Below, in pieces: positions 53,276 through 62,660 of a DNA stretch of 64,000 nt. Every line of letters starts with the position of its first letter. The first letter of the stretch is position 1. Source of the DNA: Oscillospiraceae bacterium (GTDB taxonomy: Bacteria; Bacillota; Clostridia; Oscillospirales; Oscillospiraceae); the NCBI GenBank assembly GCA_017434755.1, contig JAFRER010000010.1, positions 233,218 through 297,217 on the forward strand. Reading direction: 5' to 3'. The notes beneath the pieces were generated by a model. The model was not told the DNA's origin and did no database searches. It saw only the letters and a list, made by a program, of their open reading frames with translations. Made by a program: the position numbers and the translations under genes.

Positions 53276-55096
53276 ATGGATAAGCTCAGGAATATAGCCA
53301 TTATCGCCCACGTCGACCACGGAAAGACCACGCTGGTCGATGAGATGCTCAAGCAGTCGGGCGTTTACAGGGAGAACCAGGAGATCGTCGAACGCGTCAT
53401 GGACTCGAACGATCTCGAGCGTGAACGCGGCATCACGATCATGGCAAAGAACACCGCCGTATGGTACGGCGATACGAAGATAAACATAGTGGACACGCCG
53501 GGCCACGCCGATTTCGGCGGCGAGGTGGAGCGCATCCTCAAAATGGTCAACGGTGTCCTGCTTCTGGTGGATGCAGCGGAGGGCCCCATGCCCCAGACCA
53601 GATTCGTGCTGTCCCGCGCGCTGGAACTGGGCCACAGGGTCATCGTCGTTGTAAACAAGATCGACAGGCCGGATCAGCGGATCCACGAGGTAATTGACGA
53701 GGTGCTCGAGCTCCTCATCGATCTCAATGCAACCGACGAACAGCTCGATTCCCCCATGCTGTTCTGCTCGGGCAGGAACGGGACCGCAAGCTATTCGCCG
53801 GATGCCGTCGGTACGGATCTCAAACCCCTGTTCGAGACTATCCTCGAATACATTCCGGAGCCGGAGATGGACGAAGAAGCCCCTTTCCAGATGCTCGTCA
53901 GCAGCATCGATTACAACGAGTATGTCGGAAGGATCGCCATCGGTCGCATCGAGCGCGGCGTCATCCGGCAGAATCAGGAGATCGACGTCTGCAATTACCA
54001 CAGGCCGGATGATGCGCCGCTGAGAGCCAAGGTGGTCTCGCTCTACCAGTTCGAAGGCCTCAGCAGGGTTCCCGTGACAGAGGCCGGGGCGGGGAATATT
54101 ATTGCCATGAGCGGCATCGGGGAAGTCACCATAGGTGACACCATCTGCGCCAAAGGCTTTGCCGAGCCGATCGAATTTGTCAAGATCGGTGCGCCGACGC
54201 TGGAGATGACCTTCTCCGTCAACGACAGTCCCTTTGCCGGCAGGGAGGGCAAGTTCGTCACTTCCCGCCAGATCCGCGAGCGACTGACCAGGGAGACGAT
54301 GAAAGACGTATCCCTGCGGGTGACGGATATCGAGAACAGCACGGACAGCTTCAATGTAGCCGGCCGCGGAGAGATGAGCCTTTCGATCCTGATCGAGACC
54401 ATGCGCCGGGAGGGATATGAATTCCAAGTCTCGCCCCCGCGCGTGCTCTACCGTGAGATAGACGGTAAGCTCTGCGAACCGGTGGAGCGGGTCGTGGTGG
54501 ACGTGCCGCAGGAATACATGGGCTCCGTGATGGAAAAGCTCGGAGCCAGAAAAGGGGAATTCCTGCAGATGACACCGGTCGGCAGCAGGATGAAGCTGGA
54601 GTTTCTTGTGCCGTCGCGTGGGCTGTTCGGCTACAGGAACGAGTTCCTCACGGATACGAAGGGTGAGGGCATCCTTGCTTCCGTGTTCGAAAATTATCAG
54701 CCGTACAAAGGGGATATCGCCCGCCGCACCACTGGCTCTCTCATTGCCCACGAGACGGGCGAGGCAGTGGCCTACGGAATCTGGAACGCGCAGGAGCGCG
54801 GAGCGATGTTCATATCTCCGGGCACGAAGGTGTATGGCGGGATGATCGTAGGCGTTACGCAGAAGAGTGATGACGTGCCCGTGAATGTTTGCCGCACCAA
54901 GCATCTGACGAACACCAGGGCTTCCGGCTCAGACGAGGCTCTGCGTCTGGTACCGCCCAAGCAGATGAGCCTGGAGCAGTGCCTTGAGTTCCTTGCGGAC
55001 GATGAACTGCTCGAAGTTACGCCGAAAAATCTCCGTCTGCGCAAGAGCATACTTGACCACTCCCTGCGGATGAAGACATTGATGAGAAACAGATAA
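53276..55096 (+). CDS. typA: ribosome-associated GTPase TypA/BipA
   Basis: A 606-residue translational GTPase. G1 is AHVDHGKTT (about 11-19), G2 is in RERGITIMAKNT, G3 is DTPGHADF and G4 is NKIDRP. Domains II, III and V and the C-terminal TypA-specific domain (PRGLFGYRNEFLTDT, GGMIVGV, NVCRTKHLTN) follow. It acts in ribosome assembly and stress or low-temperature growth. The start at 53276 gives the family's usual length and has GGAG upstream; an in-frame GTG 33 bases earlier has none. Confidence 0.97.
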   Translation: MDKLRNIAIIAHVDHGKTTLVDEMLKQSGVYRENQEIVERVMDSNDLERERGITIMAKNTAVWYGDTKINIVDTPGHADFGGEVERILKMVNGVLLLVDAAEGPMPQTRFVLSRALELGHRVIVVVNKIDRPDQRIHEVIDEVLELLIDLNATDEQLDSPMLFCSGRNGTASYSPDAVGTDLKPLFETILEYIPEPEMDEEAPFQMLVSSIDYNEYVGRIAIGRIERGVIRQNQEIDVCNYHRPDDAPLRAKVVSLYQFEGLSRVPVTEAGAGNIIAMSGIGEVTIGDTICAKGFAEPIEFVKIGAPTLEMTFSVNDSPFAGREGKFVTSRQIRERLTRETMKDVSLRVTDIENSTDSFNVAGRGEMSLSILIETMRREGYEFQVSPPRVLYREIDGKLCEPVERVVVDVPQEYMGSVMEKLGARKGEFLQMTPVGSRMKLEFLVPSRGLFGYRNEFLTDTKGEGILASVFENYQPYKGDIARRTTGSLIAHETGEAVAYGIWNAQERGAMFISPGTKVYGGMIVGVTQKSDDVPVNVCRTKHLTNTRASGSDEALRLVPPKQMSLEQCLEFLADDELLEVTPKNLRLRKSILDHSLRMKTLMRNR

Positions 55097-55105
55097 AAGT
55101 ATTTG

Positions 55106-55134
55106 TTGACATCCCGGCAGGCTGATGTTAAAAT
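55106..55134 (+). promoter_or_regulatory. rpsO promoter
   Basis: TTGACA (55106-55111), 17 bases, TAAAAT (55129-55134), starting 10 bases after the typA stop. Confidence 0.88.
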
Positions 55135-55139
55135 ACTCG

Positions 55140-55243
55140 AGCACGCCCGCGTTTCTCAGCACCGGGGAAAGCCGCTGATGCGGTTGCCTTTCCGCCCGAT
55201 GCCGCGGCGCAGGGTATAGTATGATTTAAGAAAGGAAAAGACC
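55140..55243 (+). promoter_or_regulatory. structured leader of rpsO
   Basis: About 100 bases of leader. A G/C-rich imperfect stem pairs CGGGGAAAG (about 55163) with CTTTCCGCCCG (about 55191) and encloses a second hairpin, GCCGC...GCGGT. This is where S15 autoregulatory leaders sit in other bacteria. Only the location and pairing are seen here; autoregulation is inferred. Confidence 0.45.
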
Positions 55244-55510
55244 ATGATCACCAAAGAAAAGAAGACCGAAGTCATCACCGGCAACGCCACCCATGCGAAC
55301 GATACCGGCTCCCCCGAAGTCCAGGTCGCTATCTGGACGGAGCGTATCCGCGAACTCACCGAGCACCTCAAGCAGCACCCCAACGATGACCACAGCCGTC
55401 TCGGCATGTATCAGCTCGTCGGCAAACGCCGCCGCATGCTCGACTATCTCGCGAAGAAGGACATTGAGCGCTACCGTGCTCTTATCGCAAAACTCGGCAT
55501 CCGCAAGTGA
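55244..55510 (+). CDS. rpsO: 30S ribosomal protein S15
   Basis: An 88-residue ribosomal protein binding the central domain of 16S rRNA. The diagnostic motifs [43 protein letters not shown] (split as [14 protein letters not shown] and VGKRRRML) and [12 protein letters not shown] are all present. It is placed upstream of pnp, as in many bacteria. Confidence 0.98.
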   Translation: MITKEKKTEVITGNATHANDTGSPEVQVAIWTERIRELTEHLKQHPNDDHSRLGMYQLVGKRRRMLDYLAKKDIERYRALIAKLGIRK

Positions 55511-55544
55511 TCGCGGAGACCGTTCTGAGGCTTATGAAGGTTTT

Positions 55545-55582
55545 AGGGAGAGACAAGTGAATACTGTCTCTCCCTGTTTTTT
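55545..55582 (+). terminator. rpsO terminator
   Basis: AGGGAGAGACA pairs with TGTCTCTCCCT around a 9-base loop, followed by GTTTTTTG. Confidence 0.92.
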
Positions 55583-55691
55583 GCCGTAAAAAAGAGCTGC
55601 ACGGTAGATTAGTATTTGAAAAAGCGCCCTCCCGGAGGACTTTTTTTCAAGTGCTAAGATACCGCGGCTCCGGAAACATAAAGGAGTAAAT

Positions 55692-57821
55692 ATGATAATC
55701 ACAAAAAAAGAGTTCCCGAATTACAGAAAGTATGAGATGGATTTCGAAGGCCGGCCTCTCTCCATGGAAGTCGGCAAGCTCGCAGAGCTTTGCAACGCCG
55801 CCGTCCTCGTGAAATACGGCGAGACCACCGTTCTGGTGACCTGCACGGCTTCCGCAAGACCCAAGGACGGAGTGGACTATTTCCCGCTCGCAGTTGATTT
55901 CAACGAGAAGCTCTATGCCGTCGGCCGCATACCGGGCAGCTTCAACCGCCGTGAAGGCAGACCGAGCCTCAATGCCGTGCTTGCCTCCCGCCTTATCGAC
56001 CGCCCGATGCGCCCCCTGTTCCCGACGGACCTTCGCAATGACGTCGTCATCGCATGCGAAGTGCTCTCCGTTGACCGCGACTGCTCTCCCGAGATCACGG
56101 CCATGATCGGAGCCTCCGCCGCCGTTTCCATCTCCGATGTTCCCTTCAACGGCCCCATTGCAGGCATCGTTCTCGGCTGGGACGGAGAGAAGTATCTCTT
56201 CAACCCCACCAAGGCGGAGCGTGAGACCAACCGTATGACCACCACCGTCGCGGCCACCCACAAGAAGATCGTTATGATCGAGTCCGAAGCGGATCAGGTC
56301 CCCGATGAAGTGATGTACGAGGGCATCGTGCAGGCCCATGAGCACCTGCAGCCTGTTCTTGACCTCATCGACAGGATGGTCGAAGAGATCGGCAAGCCCA
56401 AGTTCAGCTATGAGCATGCCGCGTTCGATGATGAGCTCTTCGAGAAGCTCGTTGCAAACGAGTTCGAGGGAATGGAATACTGCATGGACACGGACGACAA
56501 GAACGTCCGCGAAGCCCGCGTGAACGAGTGGGTCACCGCCATGCAGGAAAAGTACGAGGCCGATCATCCCGAGATCATGACCTATATGGATGAGATCCTC
56601 TACAAGCTCCAGAAGAAGGTCGTCAAGAAGTGGCTGCTCGCCGGCAAGCGTGTCGACGGCAGAGCCATGAACGAGATCCGTCCTCTCGGCGCGGAAGTCG
56701 GCGTACTCCCGGTTGTGCACGGCTCTGGACTCTTCACCCGCGGACAGACCCAGGTCCTCTCTATAGCTACTCTCGCCACCATGAGAGATGCGCAGATGCT
56801 CGATACCATCTGGGAAGAGGAAGAGAAGCGCTTTATGCACCACTACAACATGCCTTCCTATTCAACGGGCGAGGCGCGTGCCGCCCGCAGCGTCGGCCGC
56901 CGCGAATACGGCCACGGCGCTCTGGTCGAGAAAGCGCTCGACTGTGTCATCCCCTCTATCGAGGACTTCCCGTACTCCATCCGCGTAGTGTCTGAGGTCC
57001 TCTCCTCCAACGGTTCGACCTCGCAGGGCTCCATCTGCGGAACTACGCTCGCCCTCATGGATGCGGGCGTTCCCATCAAGGCTCCTGTCGCAGGCATCTC
57101 CTGCGGCCTGATCCAGGACGGCGATGATTTCACCACCTTCATAGACATCCAGGGTGTTGAAGACTTCCACGGCGAGATGGACTTCAAGGTAGCCGGGACC
57201 AAGCAGGGCATCACCGCCATCCAGATGGACCTCAAGAACGACGGACTCAAGCACGAGATCGTCAAGGAAGCCTTCGCGATCACGAAGGAAGCGCGTTTCC
57301 AGATCCTCGACGAGGTCATGCTCAAGGCGATAGCCGAGCCGCGTCATGAACTGGCCAAGACCGCCCCGAAGATGATCCAGATGAAGATCAATCCCGACAA
57401 GATCCGTGAAGTCATCGGATCCGGCGGCAAGGTCATCCAGAAGATCACCGCCGACACCGGCTGCAAGATCGACATCGACGACGACGGCAACATCTTCATC
57501 GCATCTCAGGATATCGAAGCCTGCCGCTCAGCGCGCAGCATCATAGAAGATATCGTCTTCGAGCCGGAGACCGGCGCCATCTACAAGGGCAAGGTCGTCC
57601 GCATCATCTCCAACCTCGGCGCCTTCATAGAGCTCAAGCCGGGCAAGGATGCCATGTGCCACATTAAGGACCTTGAGTACAAGCGTACCGAGAAGGTCGA
57701 GGACGTCCTGAATATCGGCGACGAGACCTACATCAAGTTCCTCGGAGTCGATGAGAAGGGCCGCTGGAACGTTTCCCGCAAGGAAGCGCTGAAAGAGCTC
57801 GGCCTGGACAAAAAACAGTAA
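55692..57821 (+). CDS. pnp: polynucleotide phosphorylase
   Basis: A 709-residue 3'-5' phosphorolytic exoribonuclease. Two RNase-PH domains are joined by a helical domain; the second carries GTRRTTLAL-equivalent and MDFKVAGT segments. They are followed by a KH domain (IGSGGKVIQKITADTGCKID) and a C-terminal S1 domain (YKGKVVRIISNLGAFIEL). It degrades mRNA together with the degradosome and helps RNA quality control. AAAGGAG lies before the start. It ends with a G/C-rich hairpin. Confidence 0.97.
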   Translation: MIITKKEFPNYRKYEMDFEGRPLSMEVGKLAELCNAAVLVKYGETTVLVTCTASARPKDGVDYFPLAVDFNEKLYAVGRIPGSFNRREGRPSLNAVLASRLIDRPMRPLFPTDLRNDVVIACEVLSVDRDCSPEITAMIGASAAVSISDVPFNGPIAGIVLGWDGEKYLFNPTKAERETNRMTTTVAATHKKIVMIESEADQVPDEVMYEGIVQAHEHLQPVLDLIDRMVEEIGKPKFSYEHAAFDDELFEKLVANEFEGMEYCMDTDDKNVREARVNEWVTAMQEKYEADHPEIMTYMDEILYKLQKKVVKKWLLAGKRVDGRAMNEIRPLGAEVGVLPVVHGSGLFTRGQTQVLSIATLATMRDAQMLDTIWEEEEKRFMHHYNMPSYSTGEARAARSVGRREYGHGALVEKALDCVIPSIEDFPYSIRVVSEVLSSNGSTSQGSICGTTLALMDAGVPIKAPVAGISCGLIQDGDDFTTFIDIQGVEDFHGEMDFKVAGTKQGITAIQMDLKNDGLKHEIVKEAFAITKEARFQILDEVMLKAIAEPRHELAKTAPKMIQMKINPDKIREVIGSGGKVIQKITADTGCKIDIDDDGNIFIASQDIEACRSARSIIEDIVFEPETGAIYKGKVVRIISNLGAFIELKPGKDAMCHIKDLEYKRTEKVEDVLNIGDETYIKFLGVDEKGRWNVSRKEALKELGLDKKQ

Positions 57822-57838
57822 TTCCGGATAAACGGCAG

Positions 57839-57875
57839 ACGGCCGCGGCAGGTATTCGCCGCGGCCGTTTCGGTT
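57839..57875 (+). terminator. hairpin after pnp
   Basis: ACGGCCGCGGC pairs with GCCGCGGCCGT around an 8-base loop; only a short T-rich tail follows, so termination may be partial. Confidence 0.65.
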
Positions 57876-57961
57876 GAGAGGGTGCCGCGCCCGGCGGGAC
57901 GGAAATGCGCGGATGGGATCTGTTCTTCGGAATTTCCGCTGGATTATACGGGAAAGAATAG

Positions 57962-57967
57962 TATAAT
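57962..57967 (+). promoter_or_regulatory. -10 element before the dehydrogenase gene
   Basis: A perfect TATAAT about 65 bases before the ATG; the -35 position (57939-57944, CTGGAT) is a weak match. Confidence 0.45.
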
Positions 57968-58031
57968 GGCGACAGAAACGATACCGCCCGGAACGGGATC
58001 CCCGATGGGCGGGAGAGAAGAGGGAAACGCG

Positions 58032-59291
58032 ATGAAGACCAGAGCGGTAAGGATCCACGGCAGAATGGACCTCAGGCTGGAGGAGTTTGAGCTGCCCGAA
58101 ATGAGAGAGGACGAGATCCTCGCGAAAGTCGTTTCGGACAGCCTCTGCATGTCCAGCTACAAGGCGGCAAAGCAGGGGGCGGCGCACAAGCGCGTGCCGG
58201 AGGACGTGGCGGAGAATCCGACCATCGTCGGCCACGAATTCTGCGGCCGGATCCTGGCCGTGGGGAGCAGATGGGCGGGCCGCTTCCGGGCGGGGGAGCG
58301 CTTCGTGCTCCAGCCCTCCCACGGCTGCAGGGGGAGCCTCGCTTCCCCTGGCTATTCCTACCCCTATGCCGGCGGGGATGCGACCTTCATCCTCATCCCG
58401 CCCGAGATCATGGAAATGAACTGCCTGATCCCCTACCGGGGAGACGCCTTCTACACCGGTTCCCTGTCGGAGCCGTACAGCTGCGTCATCGGCACGATGC
58501 ACGCCATGTACCACACGGCCTACGGCTCCTATGTGCACAGCATGGGGATTCGGGAGGGGGGCCGGATGGTCCTGCTTGCCGGCAACGGGCCCATGGGCCA
58601 GGCCGCGGCTGACTATCTGATCCACTGCGACCGGAGACCCTCCCTGCTGGTGGTGACGAGCCGCCGGCAGGAGCGGCTGGACCGGCTGGCGGAGCTGCTT
58701 TCGCCGGAGGAGGCCGCCGGGCAGGGGGTGGAGCTGCGCTACTTCAACACCGTCGCCTGTGGAGACCCGTACACCGGGCTGATGCAGCTTTCGGGCGGGG
58801 CCGGCTACGACGACGTGATCGTCTTCGCCCATGCGGCGGAACTGGTGGAGCTCGGGGACGCACTTCTGTGCGACGACGGCTGCTTGAACTTTTTTGCGGG
58901 GCCGGACGACCGGCGCTTTTCGGCCCGCTTCAACTTCTATGACGCGCATTACGGCAGGACCCACATCGTGGGCACCTCCGGCGGAAATGCCGACGATATG
59001 CGAGAGGCCTGCGCCATGATGGAGGCCGGAAGGCTGGATCCCGCAATGCTCGTGACCTGTGTGGGAGGGCTGAACGCCGCGGCGGAGGCGACGCTTCACC
59101 TGCCTGACATAAAGGGCGGCAAGAAGCTGATCTATACCGGAGCGGACATGCCGCTCACCGCTCTGGCGGACTTTGAGAAACTCGGAGCCGAAGATCCGTT
59201 CTACGCGAAGCTCGATGAGCTCTGCAAGGCGCATAAGGGCCTCTGGAACACTGAGGCGGAAGAGTACCTGCTCAAAATGAAAAGCGTATGA
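58032..59291 (+). CDS. zinc-type alcohol/sugar-phosphate dehydrogenase (sorbose-1-phosphate-reductase-like)
   Basis: A 419-residue medium-chain dehydrogenase. The catalytic domain has a VGHEFCGRIL motif (about 65-74) matching the GHE zinc site; the usual four-Cys structural zinc loop is absent. The Rossmann domain begins near VLLAGNGPMGQAAADYL (about 180-196). The sequence style fits the L-sorbose-1-phosphate reductase group of sugar and polyol dehydrogenases, but the substrate is unproven. Local GC is noticeably higher than in the flanks. The start is set by GAGGG upstream and by the domain boundary. It overlaps lplA by four bases. Confidence 0.82.
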   Translation: MKTRAVRIHGRMDLRLEEFELPEMREDEILAKVVSDSLCMSSYKAAKQGAAHKRVPEDVAENPTIVGHEFCGRILAVGSRWAGRFRAGERFVLQPSHGCRGSLASPGYSYPYAGGDATFILIPPEIMEMNCLIPYRGDAFYTGSLSEPYSCVIGTMHAMYHTAYGSYVHSMGIREGGRMVLLAGNGPMGQAAADYLIHCDRRPSLLVVTSRRQERLDRLAELLSPEEAAGQGVELRYFNTVACGDPYTGLMQLSGGAGYDDVIVFAHAAELVELGDALLCDDGCLNFFAGPDDRRFSARFNFYDAHYGRTHIVGTSGGNADDMREACAMMEAGRLDPAMLVTCVGGLNAAAEATLHLPDIKGGKKLIYTGADMPLTALADFEKLGAEDPFYAKLDELCKAHKGLWNTEAEEYLLKMKSV

Positions 59292-60283
59292 ACGTCCTCG
59301 AGACAGGAACGACCGACCCTTATTATAATCTTGCTTTTGAGGAATATGTCCTGAATACCTTCACACAGGGGGACATCCTCATCCTCTGGCAGAACGACCG
59401 CACCGTCGTGATCGGACGGAATCAGTGCGCTGAGGCGGAGATCGATCCGGACTATATCCGGGAAAACGGGGTGAACGTCGTGCGCCGGGCTACCGGCGGC
59501 GGCGCGGTCTACCATGATCTAGGCAACCTCAACTATTCGTTCATTACCGATCGAACTGAATCCGCATCGGATCCGGTAAACAGGTGTACGAAAACAGTGG
59601 TCGATGCGCTTCGCGGGCTCGGACTCGACGCAGAGGCCTCGGGAAGGAACGATATTCTGGTCGAGGGACATAAAGTCTCCGGGACCGCGCAGCGGATACT
59701 CGGCAGCCGTATCCTGTATCACGGAACGCTGCTGTTCTCTGCGGATCTTGACGCTGCGGAGCGCGCACTGAGGGTCGATCCCGAAAAGTTTGCCGGGAAA
59801 GGTATTGCGTCGGTCCGAAGCAGGATCGCCAATATAAGCACTTTTCTGGAAACGCCCATGACGGTCCGGGAATTCCGGGACTATATAAAAAAAGCGCTCT
59901 CAAAGGAAGAGAGCGGCGGGATCAGCCTCAGCCCTGAGGACATCCGTGCGATCAGGCGGCTGAAGCAGGAAAAATACGAGACCTGGGAATGGAATTACGG
60001 CAGATCCCCGCAGATGGACGTCCATGTGAAGAATAGATGGAAGGGCGGGACGCTCGAACTGTATTATTCCGTGAAACGCGGGGCAGTAAAGGAGATCTGC
60101 TTCCGGGGCGACTTCCTCGCAATGTGCCCGCTGAAGGACATAACGGATGCGCTGACCGGGTGCAGGTTCACAAAAGAAGATGTGGGGAAGATCCTGGACG
60201 GATTCGATCTGAAAGATTATTTCGGCACCATTGGCCGCGAGGAAATCCTTTCCACTATGTTTGAAAACAGCGCCGGCTCATGA
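59288..60283 (+). CDS. lplA: lipoate-protein ligase A
   Basis: A 331-residue enzyme that activates free lipoate with ATP and attaches it to lysines of lipoyl domains. The core has NLAFEEYVL, GRNQCAEAEID, RRATGGGAVYHDLGNLNYSF (about 64-83) and GHKVSGTAQR. The C-terminal accessory domain found in bacterial LplA (about 245-331, GTLELYYSVKRG) is present. It overlaps the dehydrogenase upstream (ATGA) and converges with the TtcA-like gene, whose last bases overlap its own. Confidence 0.94.
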   Translation: MNVLETGTTDPYYNLAFEEYVLNTFTQGDILILWQNDRTVVIGRNQCAEAEIDPDYIRENGVNVVRRATGGGAVYHDLGNLNYSFITDRTESASDPVNRCTKTVVDALRGLGLDAEASGRNDILVEGHKVSGTAQRILGSRILYHGTLLFSADLDAAERALRVDPEKFAGKGIASVRSRIANISTFLETPMTVREFRDYIKKALSKEESGGISLSPEDIRAIRRLKQEKYETWEWNYGRSPQMDVHVKNRWKGGTLELYYSVKRGAVKEICFRGDFLAMCPLKDITDALTGCRFTKEDVGKILDGFDLKDYFGTIGREEILSTMFENSAGS

Positions 60284-61039
60284 GCCAGCGGCGTTTCTTA
60301 TATCGTGTATGTTCGGGGCGGGCGCCCATCCCTCCAGGGGCAGGCGCTGCATCGCTCCGAATATTTTTGACTTCATATCCGGATAATCTGCGGACATGCC
60401 GCTCAGGAGCTGCTTGATCTCCCAGCGCTTGCTGGTCCTGTCCTGCGGACAGGGGTTCTCGACGACCGGAAGTGCAAGCGCCTGTGCTACGTTTGCGATC
60501 TTCTGCTCCCCAGCATAGATCAGCGGCCGGATCTGGGTCACGCCTGTGCGGTCAAGAAAGGTGACCGGACGGAAACAGCTGATCCTGCCTTCAAAGAGCA
60601 GGGACATCATGAATGTCTCAACCGCGTCGTCAAAATGATGGCCGAGGGCAAGCTTGTGTATACCCCTTTCGGTTATGGCGCCGTTGATCGCACCGCGGCG
60701 CATCTTCGCGCACAGGGAGCAGGGATTGTCCTCGTTCCGCACATCGAAGACCACTTCTTTGATGTCGGTCTTTATTCTGGTGTAAGGGATTTCAAGGTCG
60801 GAGCAGAGAGCAGCAACGGGCGAATAATCCATGCCTTCGAAACCAAGCTCAACAGTGATTGCTTCCAGCTCAAAATGCTTCGGATAAAAATGCCTGAGAT
60901 GATTCAGAGCCAGAAGGAGAAGCAGGCTGTCCTTGCCGCCGGATACCCCGACGGCGATCCGGTCGCCTTCGCTGATCATAGTATAGTCATCCACGGCCCG
61001 TCGGACCGTACCGGTAAATTCGTTGAGAATCTTTTCCAT
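60278..61039 (-). CDS. TtcA-like tRNA 2-thiocytidine biosynthesis protein
   Basis: A 253-residue PP-loop ATPase of the TtcA/TtuA superfamily. The P-loop is GVSGGKDSLLLLLAL (about 28-42). A CxxC pair (CSLCAKMRRGAI, about 106) and a later Cys (VVENPCPQDRTSKR) are spaced for a [4Fe-4S] cluster. The ALGHHFDDAVETFMM motif is conserved. It probably thiolates a tRNA base. The start MEKILNEF has GAGG upstream; an upstream ATG ten codons earlier is less likely. Confidence 0.9.
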   Translation of the reverse strand: MEKILNEFTGTVRRAVDDYTMISEGDRIAVGVSGGKDSLLLLLALNHLRHFYPKHFELEAITVELGFEGMDYSPVAALCSDLEIPYTRIKTDIKEVVFDVRNEDNPCSLCAKMRRGAINGAITERGIHKLALGHHFDDAVETFMMSLLFEGRISCFRPVTFLDRTGVTQIRPLIYAGEQKIANVAQALALPVVENPCPQDRTSKRWEIKQLLSGMSADYPDMKSKIFGAMQRLPLEGWAPAPNIHDIRNAAGS

Positions 61040-61137
61040 AAATGCCTCAAAAATAAAAAATGAAATCAAGAATAAAGGAGAATTTAAGAGTATTTAAGAG
61101 AAATTCGGAGTATATACATTCAAAATCAAAATAGATG

Positions 61138-61166
61138 TTGACATGGCTTGATCACTGTGTTATAAA
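61138..61166 (+). promoter_or_regulatory. rplM-rpsI promoter
   Basis: TTGACA (61138-61143), 17 bases, TATAAA (61161-61166), with a leader of about 115 bases where an L13 autoregulatory structure could sit. Confidence 0.85.
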
Positions 61167-61287
61167 AATAAAGCGCGTCTGGGAAAGGCGGCATTTGCAG
61201 ACCGGAATCGGCTGTGAACACGGAAAAGTCTATTCCCAAACGGATTGAATGTCAAATTATTTATTATTCATAATTGGAGGACAAATA

Positions 61288-61716
61288 ATGTCTACGACTC
61301 TGCTTACCAAGGAAGCCGTTGTACGCAAATGGTATATCCTTGATGCGGCGGGAAAGCCCATGGGCGAGACCGCTGTTAAAGCTGCCGATATTCTTCGCGG
61401 CAAACTCAAGACCGACTATACGCCCAATGTTGACTGCGGTGACTATGTCATCATCATCAACGCGAAGGACGCGGTCCTTACCGGCAAGAAGCTCGAGCAG
61501 AAGTACTACCGCACCCATTCCGGGTATCCCGGCGGTCTGAAAGAGACCCAATACAAGACCCTCATGGCCACGAGGCCCGAGCTTGCAATGCGTCTTGCAG
61601 TCCGCGGAATGCTCCAGAAGAACACCATCGCCCAGTGGCAGCTCAAGCGCCTGAGAATATTCGCAGGCCCCGAGCACACCCACGCGGCGCAGAAGCCCGA
61701 AGTATGGGATCGCTGA
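61288..61716 (+). CDS. rplM: 50S ribosomal protein L13
   Basis: A 142-residue ribosomal protein, early-assembling on 23S rRNA. Diagnostic features are KWYILDAAGKPMGE, TPNVDCGDYVIIINA, TGKKLEQKYYRTHSGYPGG and MLQKN. The start is set by GGAGG ten bases upstream of MSTTLLT; the longer open frame has no ribosome binding site. Followed by rpsI 19 bases later. Confidence 0.97.
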   Translation: MSTTLLTKEAVVRKWYILDAAGKPMGETAVKAADILRGKLKTDYTPNVDCGDYVIIINAKDAVLTGKKLEQKYYRTHSGYPGGLKETQYKTLMATRPELAMRLAVRGMLQKNTIAQWQLKRLRIFAGPEHTHAAQKPEVWDR

Positions 61717-61735
61717 AGAAGGAGGAAGATGAATA

Positions 61736-62146
<411 letters not shown>

Positions 62147-62164
62147 TCGAGACCAACGAACATG

Positions 62165-62202
62165 CAAAAAACCTCGGAAAATCAACGTTTCCGGGGTTTT
62201 TT
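62165..62202 (+). terminator. rplM-rpsI terminator
   Basis: AAAAAACCTCGGAAA pairs with TTTCCGGGGTTTTTT (one mismatch) around a 7-base loop. Confidence 0.9.
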
Positions 62203-62264
62203 CATGCCCGGAAATCTTTGATGGGTTATCCCAGGTTTTGACGGATTCTGACGGAAATTTTGTA

Positions 62265-62281
62265 GTTAACGAGGGGCTAAC
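62265..62281. repeat. repeat site 1 of the element end
   Basis: GTTAAC-GAGG-GGCTAAC; its partner is at 62315-62332, with the same orientation. Confidence 0.6.
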
Positions 62282-62314
62282 CGGCGGTTTTCGGCCCATT
62301 TTCGACCTCTTTTA

Positions 62315-62332
62315 GTTAACAGATGGGCTAAC
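62315..62332. repeat. repeat site 2 of the element end
   Basis: GTTAAC-AGAT-GGGCTAAC; with its flanks it also forms an inverted repeat (AGTTA...TAACT). It lies 50 bases from the first site, about five helical turns. Confidence 0.6.
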
Positions 62333-62502
62333 TGAGGGAGAGTAAAAAGTCGATTTCCAGTGGTTTGAAGGGCGGCATGTCTCTCCTCCGAAAACTCGCT
62401 TGGAGGCTGTAGATGACCCTCCTTTCACAGGCCTCTTCCGTTTCAGTGCATTTGATGGAATCTGACCGAATCCGACATTTTTAATTCGGTTTTATATGTG
62501 CT

Positions 62503-62548
62503 AAAGACGCTCAGCAGAAAGTTCTTCCTGCCGGGCGTCTTTGTCTTC
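62503..62548 (+). terminator. first leader terminator of the element genes
   Basis: AAAGACGC pairs with GCGTCTTT, with an inner AGCAG/CTGC pairing, followed by a T-rich stretch (TTGTCTTCT). It lies upstream of the first gene and in the same direction. Confidence 0.6.
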
Positions 62549-62572
62549 TCAGAAGAATAAGCCTCCTTACAT

Positions 62573-62616
62573 AGCCCGGTGACTGTTTAACGACGGTGAC
62601 CGGGCTTTTTCTTTTC
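62573..62616 (+). terminator. second leader terminator of the element genes
   Basis: AGCCCGGT pairs with ACCGGGCT (8 bp plus inner pairs) and is followed by TTTTCTTTTC. The two tandem hairpins before a coding unit suggest attenuation, or termination of a short RNA starting upstream. Confidence 0.75.
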
Positions 62617-62660
62617 TGCAGGCTCTGCAGAACCATCAGAAAACAAAGGAGGATAAATCG

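Larger units (their letters stand above)
62203..62660. other. probable left end of an integrative element: att-proximal and leader region
   Basis: About 460 bases without a gene, between rpsI and typical ICE accessory genes. It contains two imperfect inverted-repeat sites 50 bases apart (62265 and 62315). Two looser direct repeats also occur: TTGACGGATTCTGACGG near 62239 and TTGATGGAATCTGACCG near 62452. Two tandem terminator hairpins lie just upstream of the first element gene. The attachment core itself cannot be fixed without the other end. Confidence 0.55.
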
